A model generated the notes under the pieces. It had not been told where the DNA came from. It worked only from the letters and a program-made list of their open reading frames with translations, and searched no databases. 48,300 nucleotides of DNA from Caryophanales bacterium (GTDB taxonomy: Bacteria > Bacillota_I > Bacilli_A > RFN20 > CAG-826). Positions 8,957 through 18,749 of this stretch are shown here, piece after piece (position 1 is the first letter of the stretch; each line of letters opens with the position of its first letter). Where the stretch lies: contig JAEESX010000004.1 of the NCBI GenBank assembly GCA_016290145.1, forward strand, positions 1 to 48,300, read 5' to 3'. The position numbers and the translations under genes were made by a program.

Positions 8957-10258
8957 TTACTCTTCTTCTATCTCTCCGGCTTTCTTTAAAGCGAACTTGC
9001 TAACCATTGGTCCGATAAGTTCATAAATAAGAGTAGAAGTTAATATAATCGCAATGATTAATGATCCCGCTAAACGGGTGACTTCATCTTCACTAGAACC
9101 GAACAAAGCGGATGCTGTTGTTGCTAAACCAATTGCCACACCAGCTTGTGGAATTAATGCAAAACCCAAGTATTTTTTGATTTTAGGTTCGCATTTTGCA
9201 ATATTTGCGCCAGTAAATGCACCGAGCCATTTACCAACTACACGGAAGACAAGATAGATACCTGCAATCGCTAAAACGATTAAGCCAGACTTATTGAAGA
9301 AGATTGTTAAGTCAAGGGAAGCACCAGAGATAACAAAGAACATCAAATAGATAGGAGAAGTAAATCTATCCATAACATCAAGTGTGCGTCCACTATCCTT
9401 GCACATGTTGGTGTATACCGCGCCAATCATCATACACATAAGTAATGAAGATAATTCAAATCCACCTAGTTGAGGCATCTTAAACAAGAAATATAAACCA
9501 CAGGCAAGGAAGATAGAGAATATAGCAATGATTAATCTGTTATTTCTAGATTTAAACCATCTGTTCATTAATGAAATTAAGAAACCTAATGCCGCACCAA
9601 TAGATAAGGAAATTAGAATTTCAATTATTGGTTTAACAAGCATCTTATAAATGTCAAACGTTCCTGTTCCAGCAGCAAGCGTGGTTGCTACTTGGAATAA
9701 AATAGCGAACAAAATAAGGGCTGCCGCATCATCTAAAGCAACAACTGGTAATAATGTGTCCACCATTGGTCCGCGCGCTTTATATTGCTTAATAATCATT
9801 AAAGTAGCCGCAGGTGCGGTCGCACTTGCGATTGCGCCAAGAGTGAATACTAATTCCCAAGTCACTTGGGTTGGGAAAATAAAGTGGGCCACTACTAAAG
9901 CGGCAATAACTAAAATAGAGGCAAATAATGCTTCAAAGATAGTAATAATAATTACTTTCTTGCCAACTGCTTTAATCGTGGAAATTTTAAATGATGTACC
10001 AATAGAAAAAGCAATGAATCCTAAGGCAATTGTACTGACCCATTTAATTTTATCAACGAATCCATAAATGACGCTTTCTCTAATGCCATCATAAGTAAAG
10101 TTATTAAATAATAAACCGAATACAAAAGGACCCATAATGATACCGGTTAAAATATAACCAGTAACATTAGGTAATTTAAGAACCTTCATTAATCTTGTGG
10201 ACAATAAAGCCGCAAGCAAAAGAAGGGCAATGTAAATAAAAATATGAACGTATTCCAT
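8957..10258 (-). CDS. Cation:proton antiporter (CPA2/Kef-type membrane domain)
   Basis: About 12 TM helices; LPNVTGYILTGIIMGPFVFG, ATAPAATLMIIKQYKARGPMVDTLLPVVALDDAAALILFA. Confidence 0.9.
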   Translation of the reverse strand: MEYVHIFIYIALLLLAALLSTRLMKVLKLPNVTGYILTGIIMGPFVFGLLFNNFTYDGIRESVIYGFVDKIKWVSTIALGFIAFSIGTSFKISTIKAVGKKVIIITIFEALFASILVIAALVVAHFIFPTQVTWELVFTLGAIASATAPAATLMIIKQYKARGPMVDTLLPVVALDDAAALILFAILFQVATTLAAGTGTFDIYKMLVKPIIEILISLSIGAALGFLISLMNRWFKSRNNRLIIAIFSIFLACGLYFLFKMPQLGGFELSSLLMCMMIGAVYTNMCKDSGRTLDVMDRFTSPIYLMFFVISGASLDLTIFFNKSGLIVLAIAGIYLVFRVVGKWLGAFTGANIAKCEPKIKKYLGFALIPQAGVAIGLATTASALFGSSEDEVTRLAGSLIIAIILTSTLIYELIGPMVSKFALKKAGEIEEE

Positions 10259-10264
10259 GACTAA

Positions 10265-10594
10265 TTAGATTGATCCTTCGTAATCAGCAATATCACGGGA
10301 GTACATAAAACCTTTAATGTCTTTAAAGTTATTTGTGTATTGGCGGATAATCTCTTTAATGTGTTCGAGTTTGTTATCTTCGACAACAAATAAGCAGAGA
10401 ACGCTTTCTAACATTTCCACTTTTTCATATTGCCGTAAGGAGAAGAAATGATGATCACCTGGGTAGTCATCAATAGCGTGTCTTAAAGATTCAGTGCTTA
10501 CCACTGTTGCATTGTAACCTTCCGCTTTTAATTGCTCTAATGCAGCAACTGCTTTTTCGGAACTTTTAAGAACTAAATACAATTCCTTTTTCAT
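10265..10594 (-). CDS. Small protein (about 109 aa) upstream of the antiporter; PII/ferredoxin-fold-like regulator is speculative
   Basis: RBS-preceded start at MKKELYLVLKSSEKAVAALEQLKAEGYNATVVSTESL; ends 6 nt before the antiporter start. Confidence 0.7.
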   Translation of the reverse strand: MKKELYLVLKSSEKAVAALEQLKAEGYNATVVSTESLRHAIDDYPGDHHFFSLRQYEKVEMLESVLCLFVVEDNKLEHIKEIIRQYTNNFKDIKGFMYSRDIADYEGSI

Positions 10595-10621
10595 ATAATC
10601 ACCTTCGTTTGTAATCATTTA

Positions 10622-10705
10622 TGGTGCGGCCAAGAAGACTTGAACTCCCACGGGTTGCCCCACTAGCGTCTGAAACTAGCGCGTCTACCATTCCGCCATG
10701 GCCGC
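10622..10705 (-). tRNA. tRNA-Leu(CAG)
   Basis: GCGGCCA...TGGCCGC acceptor, anticodon arm CTAGT-TTCAGAC-GCTAG, variable arm, encoded CCA. Confidence 0.95.
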
Positions 10706-10716
10706 AAAGAAACGGG

Positions 10717-12366
10717 TTATCTTACGACACCACGTTTTTCGTCTTCTTGCTTTTGCAGGACCTTAAAGTCAATCTTGCCTAATAAGGTTTTTGGAAGTTC
10801 ATTGACGAATTCTATTTCTTTTGGCACAGACCATCTAATGAGATATTTTCTACAAGTATCCATAATGGCGTTTCTCATACCTTCTTCATCGAAGAACTTC
10901 GCCACAACGAATATCTTAATAGCGCTTTGTAATCTTGGATCTGGGATTTCGATTGCACAGCAAGCTTCAACACCTGGAACGCTTTCCACAAGTCTTTCAA
11001 TTTCGGTTGGGAAAACACCAACACCTGAGACTTTGACAACTCTCTTTTTTCTTTGCTTGAAGAAAACAAAGTTATCTTCATCCATATATCCTAAGTCACC
11101 AGTATATAGCCAGCCATCTTTGACTGCTTCTTTGGTGGCTTTTTCATCGTTATAGTAGCCATTCATAATAGCAGGACTCTTAAGAATGATTTCACCAATC
11201 TCACCACGTGGTAATTCTTTACCATTTTCATCGACGATTCTAAATTCCGCACCGGACATTGGATAGCCGATACTCCCTTCTCTGTTGTGATCATATGTAT
11301 TAACAATGTTGACGCAAACTGCTTCTGTCAAACCATATCCTTCAAATAATTGGCAATGAGAGCCGTTGTTTTTCATAACTTCATTCCATTCTTTTTGGAG
11401 GTTGCTATTTAATGAATCACCACCGCAGAAAACAACGTGTAAGTTTTTAAGTCCTCTATTATGGGTGAATTCTGGACATTTTAATAAGCTTTCATACATT
11501 GTTGGGACACCAGTAATGCATGTAACTTTAGTCTTCTTCATAATCTTTGCTGTCTCTTTTGCGGAGAATTTAGGCACTAAGATACATGAGAATCTAGTAA
11601 TTAATGGAGCGTGCATTGTGATGCCTAAACCGAATCCATGGAATGATGGTAATACAGCAAGCATACCTCCACCACGAACTTGTTCTGGTGTTAAAGATAA
11701 GAATTCGCAAGCGTGTTCCGCGACACAGTTAATGTTGTTATCAGATAAACAAATGGTCTTTGGATCACCGGTTGTAGAACCACTATGTAAGAGGATAGAA
11801 GTTTCACTAGCTTTACCAGTAACTGTTTCAGGAATATGACCAGTTGGTTTTAAATCTTTTAAATATTTGAAGCCTTTGAAAGAACCTCTCCATTTACCGA
11901 GTTTCTTTCTAATAGCTCTATTCATAAAGTTGTGATAGATAAACTTTTTACCTAAAGGTAAGAAATCTTCAATACGAGTCACAATGACCATATCGGAAAT
12001 TTCTCTATATCTTTCAACTTCCTTAGCGACACGTTGTTCAAACAAGAAAGCGTATTTGGTATTTGTTTGATTGATAATGGATTTAATTTGGTTAAATGGA
12101 GTGAATGGATGGACGAAGTTACAAATCGCACCAATCTTATTCGCGGCATAGAACAAAATTAAAACTTCAGGAATGTTTGGTTGGGCGATTAATAAGACAT
12201 CACCTTTTTTAACATTTAAGCGATTGGTTAAAATATCCGCTGTACGGTCAACTAATTTGCCGAGCTTTTTAAAGCGGATTCTTTTACCTTGATAATAAAT
12301 GGCTAAGCCGTGAGGATAATCCAAAACAGCTTCGTGTAATTTTTCATAAATAGTTGGATTTTGCAT
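10717..12366 (-). CDS. AMP-dependent acyl-CoA synthetase/ligase
   Basis: AMP-binding motif LLHSGSTTGDPKTICLS, EGYGLTEAVCVN, GWLYTGDLGYMDEDNFVFFKQRKKRVVKVSGVGVFPTEIE. Confidence 0.93.
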   Translation of the reverse strand: MQNPTIYEKLHEAVLDYPHGLAIYYQGKRIRFKKLGKLVDRTADILTNRLNVKKGDVLLIAQPNIPEVLILFYAANKIGAICNFVHPFTPFNQIKSIINQTNTKYAFLFEQRVAKEVERYREISDMVIVTRIEDFLPLGKKFIYHNFMNRAIRKKLGKWRGSFKGFKYLKDLKPTGHIPETVTGKASETSILLHSGSTTGDPKTICLSDNNINCVAEHACEFLSLTPEQVRGGGMLAVLPSFHGFGLGITMHAPLITRFSCILVPKFSAKETAKIMKKTKVTCITGVPTMYESLLKCPEFTHNRGLKNLHVVFCGGDSLNSNLQKEWNEVMKNNGSHCQLFEGYGLTEAVCVNIVNTYDHNREGSIGYPMSGAEFRIVDENGKELPRGEIGEIILKSPAIMNGYYNDEKATKEAVKDGWLYTGDLGYMDEDNFVFFKQRKKRVVKVSGVGVFPTEIERLVESVPGVEACCAIEIPDPRLQSAIKIFVVAKFFDEEGMRNAIMDTCRKYLIRWSVPKEIEFVNELPKTLLGKIDFKVLQKQEDEKRGVVR

Positions 12367-12368
12367 AA

Positions 12369-13184
12369 TTATTTACCTAAAAATACGTTTAATAACGATA
12401 AAATACCGATAATCACAACGATGTGTGAAATATAGATGATAAGGGAATGGCGACCCATAAAGCATAAAGGTCTTTCCCAATTGTAGCGGTTTTTCACTAA
12501 TGACTTCTTTCCTGGTAAATAGAAGACTGAAGCAAATAATGCACCAGCAAAGAAGAAGAATATGAATGGGAAGATTGGCAACCAGTCAGCGTTTCCAGTT
12601 GGTCTCACAAGAGGAGCACAGTGAACGAAAATATTTTCTCTATCCACATATTCAAGGAAGTGTTGATAACTAAACCAGCTTAAGAAGAACATCACTAGTG
12701 TTCCAATTAATACTGTTTTCCATCCACCCTTCTGGAAGAAACAATAAAACAATGTCGACCACGCTAATACAGCGATGACATTAAAATCGATTCTTAATGT
12801 GGATAAATTAAGAGGTTTAGATAATAATGCATCTGCAACTGTTGAACCAATTGTAAGGATTGCGGCAAATGCAAGCATTTGACCTGCTCTAATCCAGTTG
12901 TTCTTAGAGAATGCTGTAGACGCACCTGAGACTAAGCAGAAGCCAGCAAGAGCAAAGAATCTCACGATGCCACGAGCATCATGGTTCCAATAAAAAGAAC
13001 AAACACGATGTAAACCTTCACAGCCTTTCCATCCACCACTGAAGATCATTAAGAAACAAAAGATGTGGTCAATAACGACTAAACCAATAAGAAATCCACG
13101 AATAAAATCTATTTCGTGGATACGTTTCTCGAATGCACCAGGTTTTCTAGTAATATTCTCTTTTTCTAATACGGCTTCGCTCAT
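12369..13184 (-). CDS. DUF1624/heparan-alpha-glucosaminide N-acetyltransferase-like membrane protein
   Basis: RIHEIDFIRGFLIGLVVIDHIFCFLMIF start, several TM helices, C-terminal FMGRHSLIIYISHIVVIIGIL. Confidence 0.85.
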   Translation of the reverse strand: MSEAVLEKENITRKPGAFEKRIHEIDFIRGFLIGLVVIDHIFCFLMIFSGGWKGCEGLHRVCSFYWNHDARGIVRFFALAGFCLVSGASTAFSKNNWIRAGQMLAFAAILTIGSTVADALLSKPLNLSTLRIDFNVIAVLAWSTLFYCFFQKGGWKTVLIGTLVMFFLSWFSYQHFLEYVDRENIFVHCAPLVRPTGNADWLPIFPFIFFFFAGALFASVFYLPGKKSLVKNRYNWERPLCFMGRHSLIIYISHIVVIIGILSLLNVFLGK

Positions 13185-13258
13185 ACGACACAAAGTATAT
13201 ACCATTTCATATTTTTATAAAATATTTAACTGTTATATGAACTAGAAAATAATAAAAA

Positions 13259-13280
13259 ATGATAATCTTAAGATTATCAT
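13259..13280 (-). terminator. Terminator downstream of the CPBP protease gene
   Basis: Perfect palindrome atgataatcttaagattatcat followed on the minus strand by TTTTTTATT. Confidence 0.75.
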
Positions 13281-14165
13281 CTATTGTTGTTCTTCCACTA
13301 CTTGGTTTTGTTGTTTTTTATTCTTGAAATAAACAATTAGGAACCAAATAAGAACTGCGGTAAAGGATACAGATTGTGCAATTGTGATTCGAATAGTCAT
13401 TAAATGATCAGCTTCTTCTTTATCTAAAACGTGAAGGATATTCACAATTGTGTTATTCACAAAATGGTCACCCATTGCCATATATAGGTTTCCAGTTAGT
13501 TTACCCATCGTAGCAAATTTGAATCCCACTAAAGCAGAAGTTCCGACTAGCATACAAGTTTGTCCAATAAATCCACCTATAGTCATATTTCCATCAGCGA
13601 AGCTTCTTATTGGTGACATGATATGCCAAACACCAAATAACGCTGAGGAAATAAGCGCAGCCACTACCCATTTATATTTATCGGAAAGCATCTTTTGGAA
13701 TAGTCCTCTAAAGACACCTTCTTCCATAAGAACGTTTATAACGTTACCGATGATGCAGATTAAGAAAAAGATAAAGTCAGTTCTATTGCCGAAGTTGCCA
13801 TTTACTGAATAAGCAGAAACATATAATGCTAAACCATTAAAATTGTTAGAAGCTGCTAAGATAATGACTTCTACACCATAGGCGAGAATGAATACTCCGA
13901 TGCCAAACGCTAATCCTTTTAAGATATCAAGGAATGCCTTACCAGTTTTTAATCCAATATCTTTAAACTTATAGCGGAATAAAAATACACAGCCAATAAG
14001 GATGCCAATTCCGATTAGTTTGTGAATAAATGCTTCACCAAAGAATGTTTGATCTGTTCGAATAAGGAAATACTCTAATGCTCTAAATCCAAAGCATAAG
14101 AAATAGATAATAAGGACTGCGAGTATTGTTTTAGTTTTAGTATTAATAAGTTTTGATTCTTCCAT
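13281..14165 (-). CDS. CPBP-family intramembrane metalloprotease
   Basis: EEGVFRGLFQKML, FGVWHI and later H-containing motif; polytopic. Confidence 0.88.
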   Translation of the reverse strand: MEESKLINTKTKTILAVLIIYFLCFGFRALEYFLIRTDQTFFGEAFIHKLIGIGILIGCVFLFRYKFKDIGLKTGKAFLDILKGLAFGIGVFILAYGVEVIILAASNNFNGLALYVSAYSVNGNFGNRTDFIFFLICIIGNVINVLMEEGVFRGLFQKMLSDKYKWVVAALISSALFGVWHIMSPIRSFADGNMTIGGFIGQTCMLVGTSALVGFKFATMGKLTGNLYMAMGDHFVNNTIVNILHVLDKEEADHLMTIRITIAQSVSFTAVLIWFLIVYFKNKKQQNQVVEEQQ

Positions 14166-14203
14166 AACAAAATTATTATATAACCACTACATAAAAATAA
14201 AAA

Positions 14204-14226
14204 GAATTGACGCAAAGCATCAATTC
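14204..14226 (-). terminator. Terminator following tRNA-Pro
   Basis: gaattga/tcaattc hairpin with a downstream minus-strand T-rich tract. Confidence 0.65.
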
Positions 14227-14238
14227 ATAATTTGTAAG

Positions 14239-14315
14239 TGGTCGGAAAGATGGGATTTGAACCCATGACTTCTTGCTCCCGAAGCAAGCGCGCTACCAAA
14301 CTGCGCTACTTCCCG
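14239..14315 (-). tRNA. tRNA-Pro(CGG)
   Basis: CGGGAAG/CTTTCCG acceptor, anticodon arm CTTGC-TTCGGGA-GCAAG, T-arm ATGGG-TTCAAAT-CCCAT, encoded CCA. Confidence 0.95.
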
Positions 14316-14328
14316 ATTTCCCTTTCTT

Positions 14329-17300
14329 TTAGAAAAGGGTTAATTGGTCGGATTCATCGAGGTCATCGAGAACGCCCATTTTTGTAAGATCTTCGACATT
14401 TGTAGAAGATAACTTAGTACGACGTAATAATTCTTCCTTGGAATGGAACACTCCATCTTTTCTTGCTTCCACGACTGTTTGAGCGTTGTTTGCGCCTAAA
14501 CCATCAATAGTAATAAACGGTGGAATCAAAGCTTTATTTTCTTTATCAACGATGAAGTTCACAGAATCACTCTTTTCAATAGAGATGTTCTCGAACTTAT
14601 ATCCACGTTGCACCATTTCTAAAGCCATAGACAAAGTTTTAATTAAGTCATTTTCTTTCGGTGATAACTTCTCTGTCTTACTACGAGACTTGAGTTTAAG
14701 TTCATCAAGTTTATCGATAATGGCTTGTTCGCCTTTAATCATTGCTTGAATATCATAATGGTCACATCTAACACTGAAGAATGTGGCGTAGAATTCTAAT
14801 GGATAGTAAATCTTATAATAACCCACACGGACTGCTTGAGTAACATAAGCAACAGCGTGTCCTTTAGGGAACATGTACTTAATTAAATTACAGGAATCTA
14901 AATACCATTGTGGAATCTTGTGAGCCTTCATAATTTCCACATATTCAGGCTTTAATCCTCTACCTTTTCTAACATCTTCCATGATGGCGAAGGAAATGTT
15001 TGGAGGTAAACCTTTACCAATTAAGAAAGTCATAATATCGTCACGACATCCGATAACTTCTCTTAAGGTTGCTTTGCCTTCTTGAATGAGTTTTTCAGCG
15101 TTACCTGCCCAGACGTCAGTACCATGTGATAGACCAGAAATAATAACTAAATCTGAGAACTTATTTGGTAATGTCATTTCCAAAATACGACGTGAGTTTT
15201 CAGTACCGAATTCTGGAATACCCATCGCGCCTGTTTTATTCGCTAAATAGTCATGCTTCATATTCAATGCTTTTGAAGAATTGAACAAGCTTAAAACAGC
15301 AGGATCGTTCATTGGAATATCATGAATATCAACACCTGAAAGTTGACTCATCATCTTTAACGCCATTGGGTCAACGTGACCTAAAAGGTCAAGTTTAAGA
15401 ATTGTATCGTGAATAGAATGGAAATCGAAGTGTGTTGTTTTCCATGCAGCATCGATATCATCAGCAGGATATTGAACTGGGGTGAAATCATAAACTTCAA
15501 ATTCATCAGGAACAACAACGATACCACCTGGGTGTTGACCAGTTGTACGTTTGACGCCGACACATCCAGATGCTAAATAGGCAATCTTTGGACGTGGGTA
15601 TTCATCTGGGTTCATACCTAAACGTTCAATATAACCACGAGCAAAACCAAATGCGGTCTTTTCTTCAACACCGGATATGGTTCCCGCTCTAAAGACGTTA
15701 TTCTCACCTAATAAGACTTTTGTATAAGCATGTGCTTGAGCTTGGTAGTCTGGTGGAAAGTTAAGGTCAATATCAGGAGTCTTTTCTGCGTTAAATCCTA
15801 AGAATGTTTGGAATGGAATATTTTGTCCATCATGAATCATCTCTTCACCACAGATTGGACATTTCTTATCAGGAAGATCATCACCACTTCTAATATCTGG
15901 GTCAGTTTCGTTAACCCACTCTAAATGGTGACAGTGTGTGCAAATATAATGTGGAGGAAGAGGATTAACTTCCGTAATATTTGCCATTGTCGCAACTAAA
16001 GATGAACCGACAGATCCACGGGAACCAACGATAAATCCATCTTCATGTGCCTTCTTAATAATCTTGTGAGCAATGTAATAAATAACAGAATAACCATTAG
16101 AGATAATACCGTTTAATTCAGTCTCTAATCTCTTTTGGATAAGTTCTGGTAATGGGTCGCCATAAATTCTATGGGCTTTCTCAAATACCATATCGGTTAA
16201 CTCTTGTTCACATCCTTCGATATGAGGTGTGTAAAGTTTATCATTAGGAACTGGTCTTAATGATTCAATTTGGTCCGCAATCTTATTAGTGTTAGTGACA
16301 GTTATTTCATAAGCTTTTTCTTCGCCTAAGAATTTCATGCATTCAAGCATTTCATCTGTGCTTCTAAAGTGTTGATCTGGATTCTCAAATTGAGGAATAC
16401 GGCTACGTTTATATGGATTAAGTGGGTGAGATACACCACCTAAACCTTTCGCAGAAATATAGACATCACGATATCTCTTATCGCTCTTCTTCACATAGTG
16501 GCAGTCACCTGTAGCGACAACCATTTTGCCGATATCATCCGCGGCTTTAACAATATCTTTTACGTATTTTTCAATATCTTCCGCATCTCTTTCACCCATA
16601 TTGACTAACCATGAGTAGTTTTCTAATGGTTGGATTTCAATATAGTCATAGAACTTCATCACTTCTTTAAGTGTTTCTTCATTTCTTGTGGAGGCAGTAT
16701 CAAATACTTCACCATTGAAACATGCTGAACCAATTAATAAGTGATCTCTTAAATTATTTAATTCACGTCTTGGAACTTTTGGAACACCAGCAAGGTATTC
16801 AACGTGAGATAGGGAAACTAATTTAAATAATTGTTTTAAACCTGCTTTGTCTTTTGCTAAAGCAGTAACATGGACAGGTCTAAAGTTAGTTAAGTGCTCT
16901 TGTGTGACTTTTAAATCCGCTAAACCGGCATGGGTAATACCAGGAATTTCTTTATTAAGAAGAACGATCATTGGTTGCCAGGCTTCGTTTAAAACAGCAG
17001 CATCGTAGTCAGCACGGTGGGCTACTTCTGGATCATAATCAACATCGAAGTTACGACATAAAGCACCTAAGTTATGGGCTCTTTGTTTAGGGAAGAGGTA
17101 CCACGCTAAGGCTAATGTATCGATAACTGGGTTAGTTAATAATGGTCTACCACAGTTCTTTAATTCTTCTTGTAAGAACGAAAAGTCGAAGTCTGCGTTA
17201 TGTGTGACTAAAATTGCGTCACCCATAAATTCTAGGATTTTATCAAAGGCTTCATTGATGGTTGGTTTATTCTTCACCATCGCATCATCAATATGTGTGA

Positions 17301-18747
17301 GGGTAGCAATCTTTTTAGGAATTGGTCTACCTGGATTTATAAGTAAATCTAATCTACCGGTTTCTATACCGTTTTCAATACGGACTGCACCGAACTCGAT
17401 AATCTTGTCATAACGGCAACTTAAACCGGTTGTTTCTAAGTCGAGAACAACGTATTTTGCATTACTTAGCTTGGTATTTACAGGGTTTTTGATAGCATTT
17501 AACTCATCTTCGACCATGTAGAACTCGCAGCCATATAAAACCTTAATACCAGTCTTTTTGGCGGCTGCTTGAGCATCTGGATAGCCTTGAACAACAGCGT
17601 GGTCAGTAATCGCTAATGCGGTATGACCTAATGCTTTTGCGTAGTTACAATAATCTTCCATTGTGCCCACACCATCCATAGATGACATTGTGCTATGAAG
17701 GTGTAATTCAACACGGTGTTCTTCTCTTTCTTCTGGTTTAACTTCATCAGGAGGAAGGATATCAATATAGTGTCCTTTAACTTGTAATGTCTTTGTGTAG
17801 TCATCGATATGAGCAACACCTCTAATACGGACATTTGTGTTTCTCACTAAGTTCTTAATGACTTCATCGTTGACTTGGCTGTTTTCATACATGTTAACGT
17901 AGATGGCACCGCCAGCCTCATCACCGACACCAACATTAAGTCTTTTTCTTCCACCGAATTCTTTAATCTCGATAGAGAAAATCTTTCCGTTGAAGTCAAC
18001 GCTTCCAGAATTGCCATTAATGGAATCGATGTTATCGATAGGTTGATAGTTACCACGTTTATTTAATCTGGCTCTCTTTCTTTCGGCTTGCATAGCTTCG
18101 TAGTTACGCTTTGCTTGTTCTAAGAAAGCATCACCAGCATTTTTAACTAATTCTTCTCTATCTCTTTCAATGAGTTCTTCAGCAACACTTGCGTCGTTAG
18201 CTTCTACTTCATCCACTGTCGAGATAGTTTCTTCCGCAGCAACATCAGCCTCTTTAACGAGTTTCTTCATTTTGCGGTCACTAATAGTGATTTCATCTTC
18301 TTTTGGTTTAACTGTTTCAGTAATCACAAAATCGTAGTTAATGAAGTCTAAAAACGCACGGAAATCTTCGATTTGTAATTTATATTGTTCTTGTTCCGCT
18401 TCATCTTGATATTCAATCTTCATATAGCCATCATCAGAACCTGTTACTTCAAGGTTATGTGGTAAGCGATATAAAGTTTGATACCAATCTTCAAAGAGAG
18501 TTTCGACATCTCTGAAGTTTGGTCTTACTAAGTAAGAGAAACGTAATAAGTATTTATATTCAATGTTTTGTAAGCAATCTTGGAATTCTCTTAACAATGA
18601 ATACTTCCATGGTGTTTGCTTAACGATCACCATATCTAATCTTTTCTTATCAAAACGGTTATATCCGACCATTTCAAAATCCATGTCAAAATCATCGACA
18701 TTGCTGACGTGGATACTATTTAAAAAGCGGATCATTTTGTCGGTCAT
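14329..18747 (-). CDS. polC: DNA polymerase III alpha subunit, PolC type
   Basis: PHP motif HLHSTMSSMDGVG, embedded DEDD exonuclease YVVLDLETTGLS, FPPDYQ, VRKGRG, Zn cysteines. Confidence 0.98.
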   Translation of the reverse strand: MTDKMIRFLNSIHVSNVDDFDMDFEMVGYNRFDKKRLDMVIVKQTPWKYSLLREFQDCLQNIEYKYLLRFSYLVRPNFRDVETLFEDWYQTLYRLPHNLEVTGSDDGYMKIEYQDEAEQEQYKLQIEDFRAFLDFINYDFVITETVKPKEDEITISDRKMKKLVKEADVAAEETISTVDEVEANDASVAEELIERDREELVKNAGDAFLEQAKRNYEAMQAERKRARLNKRGNYQPIDNIDSINGNSGSVDFNGKIFSIEIKEFGGRKRLNVGVGDEAGGAIYVNMYENSQVNDEVIKNLVRNTNVRIRGVAHIDDYTKTLQVKGHYIDILPPDEVKPEEREEHRVELHLHSTMSSMDGVGTMEDYCNYAKALGHTALAITDHAVVQGYPDAQAAAKKTGIKVLYGCEFYMVEDELNAIKNPVNTKLSNAKYVVLDLETTGLSCRYDKIIEFGAVRIENGIETGRLDLLINPGRPIPKKIATLTHIDDAMVKNKPTINEAFDKILEFMGDAILVTHNADFDFSFLQEELKNCGRPLLTNPVIDTLALAWYLFPKQRAHNLGALCRNFDVDYDPEVAHRADYDAAVLNEAWQPMIVLLNKEIPGITHAGLADLKVTQEHLTNFRPVHVTALAKDKAGLKQLFKLVSLSHVEYLAGVPKVPRRELNNLRDHLLIGSACFNGEVFDTASTRNEETLKEVMKFYDYIEIQPLENYSWLVNMGERDAEDIEKYVKDIVKAADDIGKMVVATGDCHYVKKSDKRYRDVYISAKGLGGVSHPLNPYKRSRIPQFENPDQHFRSTDEMLECMKFLGEEKAYEITVTNTNKIADQIESLRPVPNDKLYTPHIEGCEQELTDMVFEKAHRIYGDPLPELIQKRLETELNGIISNGYSVIYYIAHKIIKKAHEDGFIVGSRGSVGSSLVATMANITEVNPLPPHYICTHCHHLEWVNETDPDIRSGDDLPDKKCPICGEEMIHDGQNIPFQTFLGFNAEKTPDIDLNFPPDYQAQAHAYTKVLLGENNVFRAGTISGVEEKTAFGFARGYIERLGMNPDEYPRPKIAYLASGCVGVKRTTGQHPGGIVVVPDEFEVYDFTPVQYPADDIDAAWKTTHFDFHSIHDTILKLDLLGHVDPMALKMMSQLSGVDIHDIPMNDPAVLSLFNSSKALNMKHDYLANKTGAMGIPEFGTENSRRILEMTLPNKFSDLVIISGLSHGTDVWAGNAEKLIQEGKATLREVIGCRDDIMTFLIGKGLPPNISFAIMEDVRKGRGLKPEYVEIMKAHKIPQWYLDSCNLIKYMFPKGHAVAYVTQAVRVGYYKIYYPLEFYATFFSVRCDHYDIQAMIKGEQAIIDKLDELKLKSRSKTEKLSPKENDLIKTLSMALEMVQRGYKFENISIEKSDSVNFIVDKENKALIPPFITIDGLGANNAQTVVEARKDGVFHSKEELLRRTKLSSTNVEDLTKMGVLDDLDESDQLTLF

Positions 18748-18749
18748 AA

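Noticed and set aside
9651-10067. 138-aa plus-strand ORF opposite the antiporter
   Set aside because: Fully antisense to a well-supported antiporter gene; composition is the complement of hydrophobic codons.
11366-11839. 157-aa plus-strand ORF opposite the acyl-CoA synthetase
   Set aside because: Antisense shadow of a conserved coding sequence, as are the similar plus-strand ORFs at 4755-5204, 25113-25592, 32407-32928 and 38504-38968.
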